Of a stretch of DNA of 64,000 bases, positions 9,901 through 21,509 are shown piece after piece. The notes under the pieces are model-generated. The model saw nothing but the letters and a program-made list of their open reading frames with translations, made no database searches and had not been told where the DNA came from. Source of the stretch: Streptomyces mobaraensis (lineage in GTDB: Bacteria; Actinomycetota; Actinomycetes; Streptomycetales; Streptomycetaceae); contig NZ_CP083590.1 of assembly GCF_020099395.1 (NCBI RefSeq), forward strand, positions 1,426,001 to 1,490,000. Reading direction: 5' to 3'. Position 1 is the stretch's first letter; the number at the start of each line of letters is the position of its first letter. A program made the translations under genes and the position numbers.

Positions 9901-10375
9901 CCCAAGGGGGCGCCACCAACGACAGATAAGCCGGCCCCTCTCGAACAACCCTAGTCAGCATCGCAAGGTCCGCGTCCCGGTCTTCCAATCTGGCCGCACG
10001 CAGGTTGGGGGCGGTATGAAGGTAACGGAAAGGCGGGACGAGGTCCGCCTTTATTATCGATCGCCACCCTTGCTTGGCCTTGCGTTCCGCATCAGCCTTT
10101 GCGATCAGGATGTCCCAAAAAGCTGGAGGTTTCGGTGACCTCCGCAACTTTCCTTCGAGGTGGGTGACCAAGGCCCGGCAATGCTCTCCTGTCGGTGCCG
10201 AAACCCCGTTGAACCAATCACTGAGCCTCTGCCTGGGGATTCCCAGGCGGGCTTCCAGGTCCCCGTATGACAGCCCTCCGCGCGCTGCCCGGACTTCATC
10301 GCGCAGGTCTCTCAGGCTGCCGGCCAACTCCTCCTTGGCACTCTGCTGTTTTCGGGACTCACTGGTGTCGCCCAT
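6908..10375 (-). CDS. HTH-STAND NTPase with long C-terminal helical repeat region
   Basis: ATG at 10375 follows a GGAGAGGAGA ribosome site and gives 1155 residues. Residues about 35-75 form an XRE-like helix-turn-helix (SYGDLEARLGIPRQRLSDWF). The NTPase core holds a Walker A-like loop at 155-162 (APPWAGKS, with Ala for the first Gly) and Walker B at 242-250 (LVLLVDGLD). From about residue 400 to the end the sequence is Ala/Leu/Glu-rich and helical, like TPR or other solenoid sensors of STAND proteins. STAND NTPases are switch proteins in signalling and antiphage defence. No nuclease or other toxic domain is visible. It is divergent from a Cascade operon lacking cas3, so it may be part of that system. 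Confidence 0.85.
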   Translation of the reverse strand: MGDTSESRKQQSAKEELAGSLRDLRDEVRAARGGLSYGDLEARLGIPRQRLSDWFNGVSAPTGEHCRALVTHLEGKLRRSPKPPAFWDILIAKADAERKAKQGWRSIIKADLVPPFRYLHTAPNLRAARLEDRDADLAMLTRVVREGPAYLSLVAPPWAGKSVLLADFVTFHMPDEVDLISYFVRWGSSADRAKNFHEVMVTQLSRLVGVEDPPPGDLVDDAVLFALYESAAQVSRSRGRNLVLLVDGLDEDAEAGRFRWDQSSGICRPLRSIASLLPKVTPHGLRVVVARRWHPPVPDDVGDDHPLLNSEVLPGFRPSRAANRLRKSASRDLEALLSTREGAEIIGLLAVSRRGLGYSALAELMRLGGHPELLTPAHFERMLRNVAGRNVSYEELDPDSYVLAHKDLYSTAAQKLGDITLASLTQRLHDWADSYRSEEWPSNTPLYLLNGYQELLRDSGDAPRFLAFALDHRRHLRLANLYRADLALASLDEVARMKPTPEVLAQVAASRYFLEREDRTAPRAVVKALALVGDTARARALALTPADPASKAKRLMDVTQVLLDRDEKKAREFACEAAGWAERARYQNALTAPAEELDADKVVPEAAALLAAAGKPEDAVRLLNMVNVCHPSHFSAAAEAASRLCGSHPDRAAEILDDVAGQADYLAFMAEEQHAVAVEMWTAVARADPARAEALHRRMMEFALTLDVETAGPAAVDCAALAASALAETLPDDARTLADAAHDRMRALLTGPADDRLGETLSRVVRSLLDVDSSSRRARRLLDGAPAEITTRARIVLDGRPDEANPVDRLLAEMKHHADRGAGPEARDCLARLIESSRNQSCEQAITWLPFLTEALVRDGDQGAAEARALAAGEPDAVMRIRILTSAAVAHADVGRLDEASRCAEEAESVARGIAVADEETARMRGLVAQAFAHAGLAERAAGWAQPDARRKSSGWERRYRRRVGLAVEVGLAQEAIIPGVERPGLLSGYGADIAGALLRLAAGTPVDGALLTAEDEARTRGATEPVLVTGLGLLHAARGDVKNARRVVDYLTDPVQRATAMTAVAAQMLGAPARLDLATGADDEWAISVLRVLAGHALSVSTTDHTAAKDLIHSVLGTAGWYRALPVLAGRVPDALHAVVDVLDHHREIKGAAV

Positions 10376-10551
10376 CGCGTCTCCTCTCCGGACAGTCACC
10401 GGACACTTCTTCCAGGCTTGTGAGCAGGCAGAACGCTACGCTCCGGCCATCCGGACGTTGCCGGACACGGCCTCATCAGGGGAGAACCGTCTCGCACGCC
10501 GCCCGGCCCCACGGCTCACTGGGCGTCCTCAGTCCGGGAAGGAACCCTCGA

Positions 10552-10731
10552 TTGTCCACGCTGCCTGCTTTGTTGACCGACGCCACCGCACTGGCCGCCG
10601 CCACGGGTCTCACCTACACCACGACCTTGCTGACCGTCGCGCTCGTCTCGGTCGTCTCCCGCAACCCCGACCGCCGGCGGGACGCCCGGGCCACGCTCAC
10701 GATCCTGGTGCGACGCCGACCGTCCCGCTAA
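10552..10731 (+). CDS. small membrane protein, 59 residues
   Basis: TTG at 10552 has a GGAAGGAA ribosome site 8 bases upstream. The product has a single hydrophobic segment (residues about 18-36, TGLTYTTTLLTVALVSVVS) followed by a strongly basic tail with RNPDRRRDAR. It resembles small streptomycete membrane proteins I have seen but cannot name. It lies between the divergent STAND NTPase gene and the Cascade operon, in the same direction as Cascade. A short toxin-like or membrane-acting role is possible but unproven. Confidence 0.55.
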   Translation: MSTLPALLTDATALAAATGLTYTTTLLTVALVSVVSRNPDRRRDARATLTILVRRRPSR

Positions 10732-10928
10732 GCCAGCGATGGGCAGGGGCCCGCGTCGGAAACCTCTCGGAAGGCAACTCGGATGCTCAACTGTGGCAAG
10801 TGTCCGGAAAGCACACGGCACCGATCGGCGCCGTGAGACAGTGCTCGTCACGGCCGACCACACTCCTCCCGCAGCCGGGCGTCCTGGGATCGACACCGCA
10901 GGACGCGCGGCGCAGGAGGAGCACCGGC

Positions 10929-11072
10929 ATGGCTCAAGGCCCGTGGAACCGGCTGAAGCAGCGCGGCACCGACGCAGGGAGGTGGCTATGGCAACACAGG
11001 GGTGACGCAGCACAGCTGCTGCTCGAATCCATCGTCTCCACAGCGGCATCACACCTCGTGACCCTCCTGTAG
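10929..11072 (+). CDS. small protein, 47 residues
   Basis: ATG at 10929 is preceded by a perfect AGGAGG at 10914-10919 (9-base spacing), much stronger than chance. The product starts MAQGPWNRLKQRG and has a helix-prone C-terminal half (AAQLLLESIVSTAASHLVTLL) that would be amphipathic. A strong hairpin terminator begins 4 bases after the stop, so the unit ends before the cas genes. No homologue is recognised. Its place between the STAND gene and Cascade makes it a candidate accessory component. Confidence 0.55.
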   Translation: MAQGPWNRLKQRGTDAGRWLWQHRGDAAQLLLESIVSTAASHLVTLL

Positions 11073-11075
11073 GGA

Positions 11076-11110
11076 GGTCGCTCCCGACAGTCCAAGTGCC
11101 GGGAGCGACC
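11076..11110 (+). terminator. hairpin terminator after the small ORF
   Basis: A perfect 11-bp inverted repeat (GGTCGCTCCCG / CGGGAGCGACC) is separated by 13 bases and starts 4 bases past the small ORF stop. There is no U tract, as is usual in streptomycetes. Confidence 0.7.
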
Positions 11111-11180
11111 ACCGGATGCCACGCCCCCGGGCCTGTCCTCCGGTTCAGAGGTCGGCCCTCGGGGCATGGCAGTGTGTGGG

Positions 11181-11222
11181 CCGGTCCTTGGACGATACCT
11201 GACAGCAGGAACCGAGGACCGG
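11181..11222. repeat. inverted repeat upstream of the cas operon
   Basis: The arms CCGGTCCTTGG and CCGAGGACCGG pair over 11 positions with one G-T, around a 20-base centre. It lies about 170 bases before the cas8e start, in the only sizeable non-coding stretch that can hold the cas promoter. It could be an operator or an RNA hairpin; nothing identifies its binding partner. The rest of 11111-11388 shows no gene. Confidence 0.45.
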
Positions 11223-11388
11223 CACTCCCTGCCAGCCAGGGGTGCACCGTCGGACGCATCTACTGCGCCACTCCCCGCGCTGCCGGGGACGAAGAGGGCC
11301 ACGTGCTGCTTCTTGTCATCCAACTGATGCAGCAATCAAAGACTTTCACCGATTGAGCGAACGCCCCACATCCAGCGAGGCCACTCCC

Positions 11389-12986
11389 ATGCCCCTGCGC
11401 GACCTACCCGCGAGACCCACCGGCACCGACACCACCCCCCGCCCCCACTGGGACCCCCGCCAACACCCCTGCGTCCGCGCCCTCACCCTCGACGGCGGAG
11501 TCGCCGGGCAGACCCTCGTGGAGTTGCTCGCGAACGCCGAGGAGCTGAAGGACGTCGGCGGCCTCACGCCCGGCGAGAAGGTCGCCCTCGTCGAGTACCT
11601 GCTCGCCGTCTGCTACGCCTCGCGCACGTACCCGTCCACGGACGAGGAGTGGACGGAGTGGGTTCTCGGGCAACAGCCCCTCGACGAAGCCGCGTCATGG
11701 CTCGCTCACCAACCGGACGACGACTGGGACCTCTTCAGCCCCACCCGCCCCCTCGGGCAGAACATCCTCCTGTCCGAGTTCCTGGAGGAACACGGCACCG
11801 GCCCCGCCCAGCTCGTCATCGAACGCGTCGGGGACTACAACCAGTTCGCCGACCACCACCACCTCGACCACCCGGACCCGCTCCCCGCGGCCGACGCCTT
11901 CCGGGCCATGCTGACCCAGCACACGTTCGGTCTCTCCGGCCGTGCCCGGATCTCGGGCAAGGCGACGCTGGGTCCCGCCATCACCAACCTGGCGACCGGG
12001 CGTCTCGCCGGCCGGATCCGGGTGCTGGCGCTCGGTCCGACGCTCGGTGACACCCTGCGGCTGAACCTCGTCCCGACCACCGACGAACCCGGTGTCCTCA
12101 ACCTCTCCTGGACCGAAGGGCCCATCGAGCGGCGGGGGTTCGCGGCCAAGCCGGACGGCCGGGCAGTCACGGGGTTCGCGGATCTGCACAGCTACCTCGG
12201 ACGATCCGTCCTTCTCAGACCGAAGTCCGGTACGGACGGCGACACCGCGGCCGTCGACCGCGTGCTGATCGGCGCCGGTGAACTCCTGGCTCTCGACCCG
12301 GAGCTGCACCTCCAGGACGCCGTCATGTCCATCACGCGCTCCGGCGAGAAGAAGCCCCTCTGGCCGTCCGCCACCCGTGATCTGTGGCGTGAGGCCCACG
12401 CTCTCTACGCCGCGGTGGAGGAGGAGGCCGGCGGGCTGTACTCCCGGCTGGCACGGCTGCCGAAGGCAAAGGAGCCCGGGCGTCACCCCATCGACCTGTT
12501 CGCCGTCGGGCTCGTCTCCAACAAGACGACGCCCATCAGCTGGGTCAGCAGCGTCTTCCCCTTCGCCCCCGGGATGGCACCCGCGCTCTACCAGGCGGCG
12601 TCGCGCGGATCGGAGGTGGCAGAGCACATCGCCCGCACCCTCGATCGAGCGGCGTACGCGGCGTGGGAAATCGCCTATCCGAACCCCAAACCGGCCGACA
12701 AGAAGGCCCAGCTGGCCCGCTTCGACGCGCGCGGCGAGCAGTGGAAGGCGACGGAGGAGCCTTTCCACACCATGCTCTCGGACGTCGCCGACGGGTACCT
12801 GGTGACGGAATGCATGGAGGAGTACGTGGAACGGCTCGTACCGATGGCTCGTGACGCTCTGGAAAAGCGCCTCGACTCGCTGTCCCGGAACGCCCAGGGG
12901 CTGCGCGCCCGTGCCGCGGCCCTGCGGCGCTTCGACGACGACATCAGTGGCTCCCGCGCACCGGATGACCTCAAGGGGTGGAACGC

Positions 12987-12990
<4 letters not shown>
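11389..12990 (+). CDS. cas8e: type I-E Cascade large subunit Cas8e (Cse1/CasA)
   Basis: ATG at 11389 gives 533 residues, near the usual Cse1 length. Family features visible are an LVELLANAEELKDV region near the N-terminus, the DLFSPTRPLGQN segment equivalent to the L-F-x-P-x-R-P-x-x-Q motif, TLGPAITNLATG, and a helical C-terminal bundle. In known Cascade, Cas8e recognises the PAM, opens the target DNA and recruits Cas3. The first 20 residues are Pro-rich and lack the usual W-I-P-V start. It is the first gene of five overlapping cas genes, so it likely sets operon expression. No Cas3 partner is encoded in the window. Confidence 0.9.
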
Positions 12991-16520
<3,530 letters not shown>

Positions 16521-16542
16521 GGAGCCGGGTCCGAACCGCGCG

Positions 16543-17166
16543 TCACGCCCCGCCGAAGCTCACCTCGCCCCCGCCCCCACCGTTCTCCATCTCGTCCAGC
16601 AGACCCAGCGCGAAGTCCGCGTACGTGATGCGGTCGTCGGCGTCGCCGTGTTCCGCCACCCGATAGCGGCCGACGGGGGTGCCGTCGTGGTCGAAGTCGC
16701 CGGCCGGGGCCGCGTAGGTCCAGGGCAGGGGGGAGGTGCGGAGGAGGTCGAGGCCGGCGGCGTGGGCGAGGTAGAAGGGGCGGTATGCGTTGGGGTACCC
16801 CGGTTCGTCCATCAGCGGGGTGCCGGACGGGCCCGGGAGGACGGGGGCGAGGCCGACGACCGTCAGGCGGCGGACGCCGGCCTTGCGCAGGCCTTCGGTC
16901 AGGGCCCGGGTCGACGTCGTGAAGAAGTCGTGCGGGTCGCCGGACAGGTCGACGGCCGCGGAGATCGCCGCCTCGTGACCCGCGGCCAAGCGGGCCACGG
17001 TCGCCTCGTCCGTGACGTCGCCCGCCTCCACCCGGGCCTCCGGCGGCAGGTCGCGGTGGCGGGACGGGTCGCGGACCACGGCGGTGACGGTGTGGCCGCG
17101 GCGGATCGCCTCCGCCACCACCTGACGGCCTGCCCTGCCGCCCGCGCCGAAGATCACGATGTTCAT
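16543..17166 (-). CDS. NAD(P)-dependent oxidoreductase / atypical SDR (NmrA-like)
   Basis: The 207-residue protein starts with a Rossmann nucleotide-binding motif, IVIFGAGGRAGRQVV. It is followed by the V-R-D-P segment that selects NADP(H) and a VEAGDVTD motif, as in YwnB-type NAD(P)H-binding proteins. There is no classical YxxxK pair, as expected in this atypical family. It is divergent from an HxlR regulator, a pairing that usually means the regulator controls the reductase. The substrate is unknown. Confidence 0.82.
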   Translation of the reverse strand: MNIVIFGAGGRAGRQVVAEAIRRGHTVTAVVRDPSRHRDLPPEARVEAGDVTDEATVARLAAGHEAAISAAVDLSGDPHDFFTTSTRALTEGLRKAGVRRLTVVGLAPVLPGPSGTPLMDEPGYPNAYRPFYLAHAAGLDLLRTSPLPWTYAAPAGDFDHDGTPVGRYRVAEHGDADDRITYADFALGLLDEMENGGGGGEVSFGGA

Positions 17167-17264
17167 GGGGACGCCTCTCAGCCGGTCTCAGCCGGTCTCA
17201 GCCGGGCCGGAGTCCTTCGCCCCGGCCTGTGCCCGCGACCGTAGCCACCGCACCGGTTACCTCT

Positions 17265-17286
17265 CGGATACCGCTCGGATACCGCT
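17265..17286. promoter_or_regulatory. tandem 11-bp repeat, candidate HxlR operator
   Basis: CGGATACCGCT occurs twice in direct tandem in the 143-base divergent spacer between the SDR and HxlR genes. A similar GGTTACC precedes it. It overlaps where both promoters must lie, so it is a candidate site for the HxlR protein. Confidence 0.45.
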
Positions 17287-17309
17287 CGGCGTGCGGTTAT
17301 CGTGACGCC

Positions 17310-17690
17310 ATGAGGGAACCCCTGCCTGCCGACATGTTCGACGAGTTGTGTCCTTCCTCGCTCAATCCGATCCGGTTCGGGGACAAATGGGCGCCTCTGG
17401 TCATTCGGTGTCTGGAGGGCGGGCCGCGGCGGTTCTCCGAGTTGCGGGTTCCCCTGCGGCGCGTCACGCCCAAGGTGCTCACCGCCTCGCTGCGTGCGCT
17501 GGAGCGGGACGGGTTCGTCGAGCGGACGGTGTATCCCGGTGCCCTCCCGCGCGTCGAGTACGCCTTGACGCCGCTCGGGCGCAGCCTGCTCGGGCCGTTG
17601 GAGGCCGCCTGCGCCTGGGCCGGTGAGCACTGGGACGAGTTGCTCGATGCCCGGGAGGCGTACGAGGAGGGGCGGCAGCAAGCCGGTTGA
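17310..17690 (+). CDS. HxlR family transcriptional regulator
   Basis: ATG at 17310 gives 126 residues, the usual size. The winged HTH is complete: LNPIRFGDKWAPLVIRCLEGG, then RFSELRVPLRRVTPKVLTASLRALERDGFVERTVYP, with the VEYALTPLGRSL wing. HxlR proteins are DNA-binding dimers that often answer electrophiles or redox stress through a Cys near the N-terminus; here Cys14 (DELCPSS) is in the right place. It likely controls the divergent SDR gene. Confidence 0.85.
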   Translation: MREPLPADMFDELCPSSLNPIRFGDKWAPLVIRCLEGGPRRFSELRVPLRRVTPKVLTASLRALERDGFVERTVYPGALPRVEYALTPLGRSLLGPLEAACAWAGEHWDELLDAREAYEEGRQQAG

Positions 17691-17698
17691 GCGGAGGG

Positions 17699-18700
17699 TC
17701 ACGCCGTCAGCGCCGGGATCACCCGTTCCCCGTACGCGTCGATCGTCGCCTCCTTCGCGTCGTGCATCGCGTACACCGCGAACTGGTCCACCCCCAGGGC
17801 CCGTAGCTCCTCCAGCCGCGCCACGTGCGCGTCCACCGGGCCCAGCAGGCAGAAGCGGTCGACGATCTCGTCCGGGACGAAGTCCGTCGACGGGTTGCCC
17901 GCGCGGCCGTGGTGGCTGTAGTCGTACCCCTGGCGCTGTTCGATGTACGTGGTGAGGGCCTCGGGGACCAGGCCCGAGTGGGCGCCGTAGCGGGTGACGA
18001 GGTCGGCGACGTGGTTGCCGACCATGCCGCCGAACCAGCGGCACTGTTCGCGGGCGTGGGCGAGGTCGTCCCCCACGTACGCGGGGGCGGCGACGCAGAC
18101 CGTGACGGACGCCGGGTCGCGGCCGGCCTCCTCCGCCGCGCCGCGGACGGCCTTGACCATCCACTCGGTGAGGAAGGGGTCGGCCAGCTGGAGGATAAAG
18201 CCGTCGGCCTCGCGGCCGGCCAGGGCGAGGGCCTTCGGGCCGTAGGCCCCCATCCAGACCGGGAGCCGGCCATCGCGCACCCAGGGCAGCCGCAGCGGTG
18301 TGCCGCCGACGTCCGTCTCGCGGCCCTCGGCCAGGTCGCGGATGATCCGCATCGATTCGCTCAGCGCGGCCAGGGTGTTGGGGCGGCGGCCCGCGACCCG
18401 CATCGCCGAGTCGCCGCGCCCGATGCCGCAGACCGTGCGGTTGCCGTACATGTCGTTGAGCGTGGCGAACGTGGAGGCCGTGACCTCCGGGGTGCGAGTG
18501 GAGGGGTTGGTGACCATCGGGCCCACGACGAGCCGTTCGGTGTGTTCCAGGATGCGGCTGTGGATGACGAACGGCTCCTGCCACAGCACGGCGGAGTCGA
18601 ACGTCCAGCCGTACCGGAAGCCGCGGCGCTCGGCGCGGCGCATCAGCTCGACGACGGCGGTGGCGGGCGGGTCGGTTTGCAGGACGAGGCCGAAGTCCAA
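17699..18700 (-). CDS. LLM-class flavin-dependent oxidoreductase of the pyrimidine-catabolism locus
   Basis: TTG at 18700 follows AAGGAG and gives 333 residues. The TIM-barrel bacterial-luciferase family is clear from DFGLVLQTDPP at the N-terminus, VCGIGRGDSAMR, and PVWMGAYGPKALALAG (phosphate/cofactor contact). A related F420/FMN family is regularly found next to hydantoinase genes, as here, 24 bases downstream of the dihydropyrimidinase stop on the same strand. It probably belongs to the pyrimidine degradation operon. The reaction is not established. Confidence 0.82.
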   Translation of the reverse strand: MDFGLVLQTDPPATAVVELMRRAERRGFRYGWTFDSAVLWQEPFVIHSRILEHTERLVVGPMVTNPSTRTPEVTASTFATLNDMYGNRTVCGIGRGDSAMRVAGRRPNTLAALSESMRIIRDLAEGRETDVGGTPLRLPWVRDGRLPVWMGAYGPKALALAGREADGFILQLADPFLTEWMVKAVRGAAEEAGRDPASVTVCVAAPAYVGDDLAHAREQCRWFGGMVGNHVADLVTRYGAHSGLVPEALTTYIEQRQGYDYSHHGRAGNPSTDFVPDEIVDRFCLLGPVDAHVARLEELRALGVDQFAVYAMHDAKEATIDAYGERVIPALTA

Positions 18701-18723
18701 GGCCGGTGCTCCTTATCCGAAGG

Positions 18724-20124
18724 TCAAGAGAGGTACTGGCAGGTGGTCCGCGGCACGTAGCGGCCGTGGCCGGTACGGCCCGTGAACCGCCGTTCGTCGA
18801 TGACGATCTCGCCGCGGGACAGGACCGTCTCCACGCGGCCGGTGACCTCCTTCCCCTCGTACGCCGAGTAGTCGACGTTCATGTGGTGGGTGGTGGCGGA
18901 GAGCACCTGTGTGGCCCGCGGGTCGTAGACGACGAGGTCGGCGTCGGCGCCGGGGGCGATGGTGCCCTTGTGCGGGGCGAGGCCGAACATCCGGGCCGGC
19001 GCGGCGCACGCGAGCTCGATCCAGCGGCGGCGGGAGATGCGCCCCTCGACGACCGCCTGGTGGAGGAGGTCCATCCGGTGCTCCACGCCCGGCAGGCCGT
19101 TGGGGATCTTCGAGAAGTCGCCCCGGCCCAGCTCCTTCTGGCCCGAGAAGCAGAACGGGCAGTGGTCGGTGGAGACGACCTGGAGGTCGTCCGTGCGCAG
19201 CCCGCGCCAGAGGGCCGCCTGGTGCTCGCGGGGCCGGAGCGGCGTCGAGCACACGTACTTCGCGCCCTCGAAGCCGGGTTCCGCCAGGTTGTCGGTCGAG
19301 AGGAAGAGGTACTGCGGGCAGGTCTCGCCGAAGACCGGAAGCCCCTTGTCCCGGGCCGCGGCCAGCTCCGCGACCGCCTCCTCCGCCGAGACGTGGACGA
19401 CGTACAGCGGGCTGCCGGCGACCCGGGCCAGCTGGATCGCGCGGTGGGTGGCCTCGGCCTCCAGCAGGGCCCTGCGGACCTCGCCGTGGTAGCGGGGGTC
19501 GGTCTTCCCCGCCTCCAGGGCCTGCCGCACCAGGACGTCGATCGCGATGCCGTTCTCCGCGTGCATCATGATCAGCCCACCGTTGCCGGCGGCGCGCTGC
19601 ATGGCCCGCAGGATCTGCCCGTCGTCGCTGTAGAGGACCCCCGGGTAGGCCATGAAGAGCTTGAACGACGTCAGCCCTTCGCCCACCAGCAGATCCATCT
19701 CCTTCAGGGTGTCCTCGTTCACATCGGAGAGGATCATGTGGAAGGCGTAGTCGACCGCGCACTTCCCTTCCGCCTTGGCGTGCCACGCGTCGAGCCCCTC
19801 GCGCAGCGCCCGGCCCCGCGTCTGCACCGCGAAGTCGACGACGGTCGTGGTGCCGCCCCAGGCGGCGGCCCGGGTGCCGGTCTCGAAGGTGTCGGACGAG
19901 GAGGTGCCGCCGAAGGGGAAGTCGAAGTGGGTGTGGGCGTCCACGCCGCCCGGCACGACGTACCTGCCGGCCGCGTCGATCGTCCGGTCGGCCGTCCAGC
20001 CCCGGGCGACCGAGCTGCCGGCGGCCGCGAGCGCGGCCACCTTCCCGTCCTCGACGAGGACGTCGGCGTACGTCTCCTCGGCGGCGGTGATGACGAGGCC
20101 GCCCTTGACGAGGGTCCTGGTCAC
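18724..20124 (-). CDS. hydA: dihydropyrimidinase / D-hydantoinase
   Basis: The 466-residue amidohydrolase has the metal site motif GGVDAHTHFDFPFGG, the FMAYPG segment that carries the carbamylated-Lys region, VVHVSAEEAV, and the STDHCPF metal Asp/His motif. It opens the ring of dihydrouracil or dihydrothymine to N-carbamoyl-beta-amino acids, step two of reductive pyrimidine breakdown. The GTG start overlaps the upstream aminotransferase stop by 4 bases, so translation is coupled. Confidence 0.92.
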   Translation of the reverse strand: MTRTLVKGGLVITAAEETYADVLVEDGKVAALAAAGSSVARGWTADRTIDAAGRYVVPGGVDAHTHFDFPFGGTSSSDTFETGTRAAAWGGTTTVVDFAVQTRGRALREGLDAWHAKAEGKCAVDYAFHMILSDVNEDTLKEMDLLVGEGLTSFKLFMAYPGVLYSDDGQILRAMQRAAGNGGLIMMHAENGIAIDVLVRQALEAGKTDPRYHGEVRRALLEAEATHRAIQLARVAGSPLYVVHVSAEEAVAELAAARDKGLPVFGETCPQYLFLSTDNLAEPGFEGAKYVCSTPLRPREHQAALWRGLRTDDLQVVSTDHCPFCFSGQKELGRGDFSKIPNGLPGVEHRMDLLHQAVVEGRISRRRWIELACAAPARMFGLAPHKGTIAPGADADLVVYDPRATQVLSATTHHMNVDYSAYEGKEVTGRVETVLSRGEIVIDERRFTGRTGHGRYVPRTTCQYLS

Positions 20125-21509
20125 GAGCGTCCTCCCGCTCCGGCGTCCTGCCGCACCCGCCGCAGCGCCCGTTCGAGCGCCGCCGCGCCCTCCTCCGCCT
20201 CCGCGACGGTCAGGGTCAGCGGCGGGGCGATGCGCAGGACGGTGCCGTCCCGGCCGCCCTTACCGATCAACAGGCCCTCCTCGCGGGCCCGTTCGAGGGC
20301 CTGGTGCGTCGCCTCGGACGAGGTGAGTTCGACGCCGATCATCAGTCCCCGGCCGCGTACCTCCCGGACGACCGGGGCCGGCAGTCCGGCGGCGACGGCC
20401 CGGAGCCGTTCGATCAGCAGGCCGCCGACGCGCCGGGCGTTGCCCTGGAGGTCGTGTTCGAGGAGGTAGGTGAGGTTGGCGAGGCCGGCGGCCATGGTGA
20501 CCGGGCTGCCGCCGAAGGTGGAGATGGAGTTGGCCTCCAGGCAGTCCATCACCTCCGCGCGGGCGACGACGCCGCCGACGGACATGCCGTTGCCGATGCC
20601 CTTGGCGAAGGTGAGCAGGTCGGGCGGGCCGTTCTCGGCGTGGGCCTGCCAGCCCCAGAAGTGGTCGCCGGTGCGGCCCCAGCCGGTCTGCACCTCGTCG
20701 CTGATCCAGAGGATGCCGTGCCGGTCCAGGACCTCCCGGAAGGCCGCGTAGAGCCCGTCGGGCGGGGCGGTGAACCCGCCGACACCCTGCACCGGTTCGG
20801 CGATCAGCGCGGCCACCGTCCCGTGCGCCTGCCCGAGCATGTCCTCCAGGTCGCGGACGCAGGCGGCGGTGAACGCCGCGTCGGAGAAGTGCGCGTACGG
20901 GCCCTGGGAGCGTACGGCGCCGTGCACGTACAGCGTCTGGAGCGGCGAGAGGCTGGTGGGCGACCAGGCGGAGTTGCCGGTGATGCCCACGGTGGAGAAG
21001 GAACGGCCGTGGTAGCTGTTGCGCATGGCCAGGATCTGGTTGGACCGCCGGTAGGTCGTGGCCAGCAGCAGCGCGGCGTCGTTGGCCTCGGTTCCGGAGG
21101 TGGTGAAGAAGACGCGGGCGTCGGAGATGCCGCTCAAGGCGGCGACGCGCTCAGCCAGTTCGACCATGTGCCGGTCGAGGTAGAGGGTGGACGTGTGGAG
21201 GATCCGGCCGGCCTGTTCGGCGACCGCCTTGGTGACCTCGGGCAGCGCGTGGGCGGTCATGGTGGTGAGGATGCCGCCGAAAAAGTCGAGGTAGCGGCGG
21301 CCGTCGGCGTCCCAGACGTGACGGCCCTCGCCGTGGGTGAGTTCGATGGGCTCGGCGTAGTAGAGGGACAACCAGGCGGGGAGGACGGCCCGGTGACGGG
21401 CGTGGAGGCCGGGGGCGGTCACCGGGCCGGGGGGTGCCTCCGGGCCGGGGGGTGCCTCCAGGCCGGGGGCGGACTCCGGCCCCGGCCCCCCGCTCGTACC
21501 ACCACTCAC
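20121..21509 (-). CDS. class III PLP aminotransferase (probable beta-alanine transaminase)
   Basis: GTG at 21509 overlaps the ureidopropionase stop by 4 bases; the product is 462 residues. PLP features seen are TSGTEANDAALLLA, the ISDEVQTGWGRTG motif with the cofactor Asp, and the FAKGIGNGMSVGG Lys site. A Gly/Pro-rich N-terminal 40 residues is extra. Placed between ureidopropionase and dihydropyrimidinase it probably converts beta-alanine or beta-aminoisobutyrate to the semialdehyde. The substrate is inferred from context. Confidence 0.88.
   Translation of the reverse strand: MSGGTSGGPGPESAPGLEAPPGPEAPPGPVTAPGLHARHRAVLPAWLSLYYAEPIELTHGEGRHVWDADGRRYLDFFGGILTTMTAHALPEVTKAVAEQAGRILHTSTLYLDRHMVELAERVAALSGISDARVFFTTSGTEANDAALLLATTYRRSNQILAMRNSYHGRSFSTVGITGNSAWSPTSLSPLQTLYVHGAVRSQGPYAHFSDAAFTAACVRDLEDMLGQAHGTVAALIAEPVQGVGGFTAPPDGLYAAFREVLDRHGILWISDEVQTGWGRTGDHFWGWQAHAENGPPDLLTFAKGIGNGMSVGGVVARAEVMDCLEANSISTFGGSPVTMAAGLANLTYLLEHDLQGNARRVGGLLIERLRAVAAGLPAPVVREVRGRGLMIGVELTSSEATHQALERAREEGLLIGKGGRDGTVLRIAPPLTLTVAEAEEGAAALERALRRVRQDAGAGGRS

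Noticed and set aside
10400..11388. Possible CRISPR array near the cas genes
   Set aside because: No 28-29 base unit repeats at spacer-like intervals here or downstream of cas6e.
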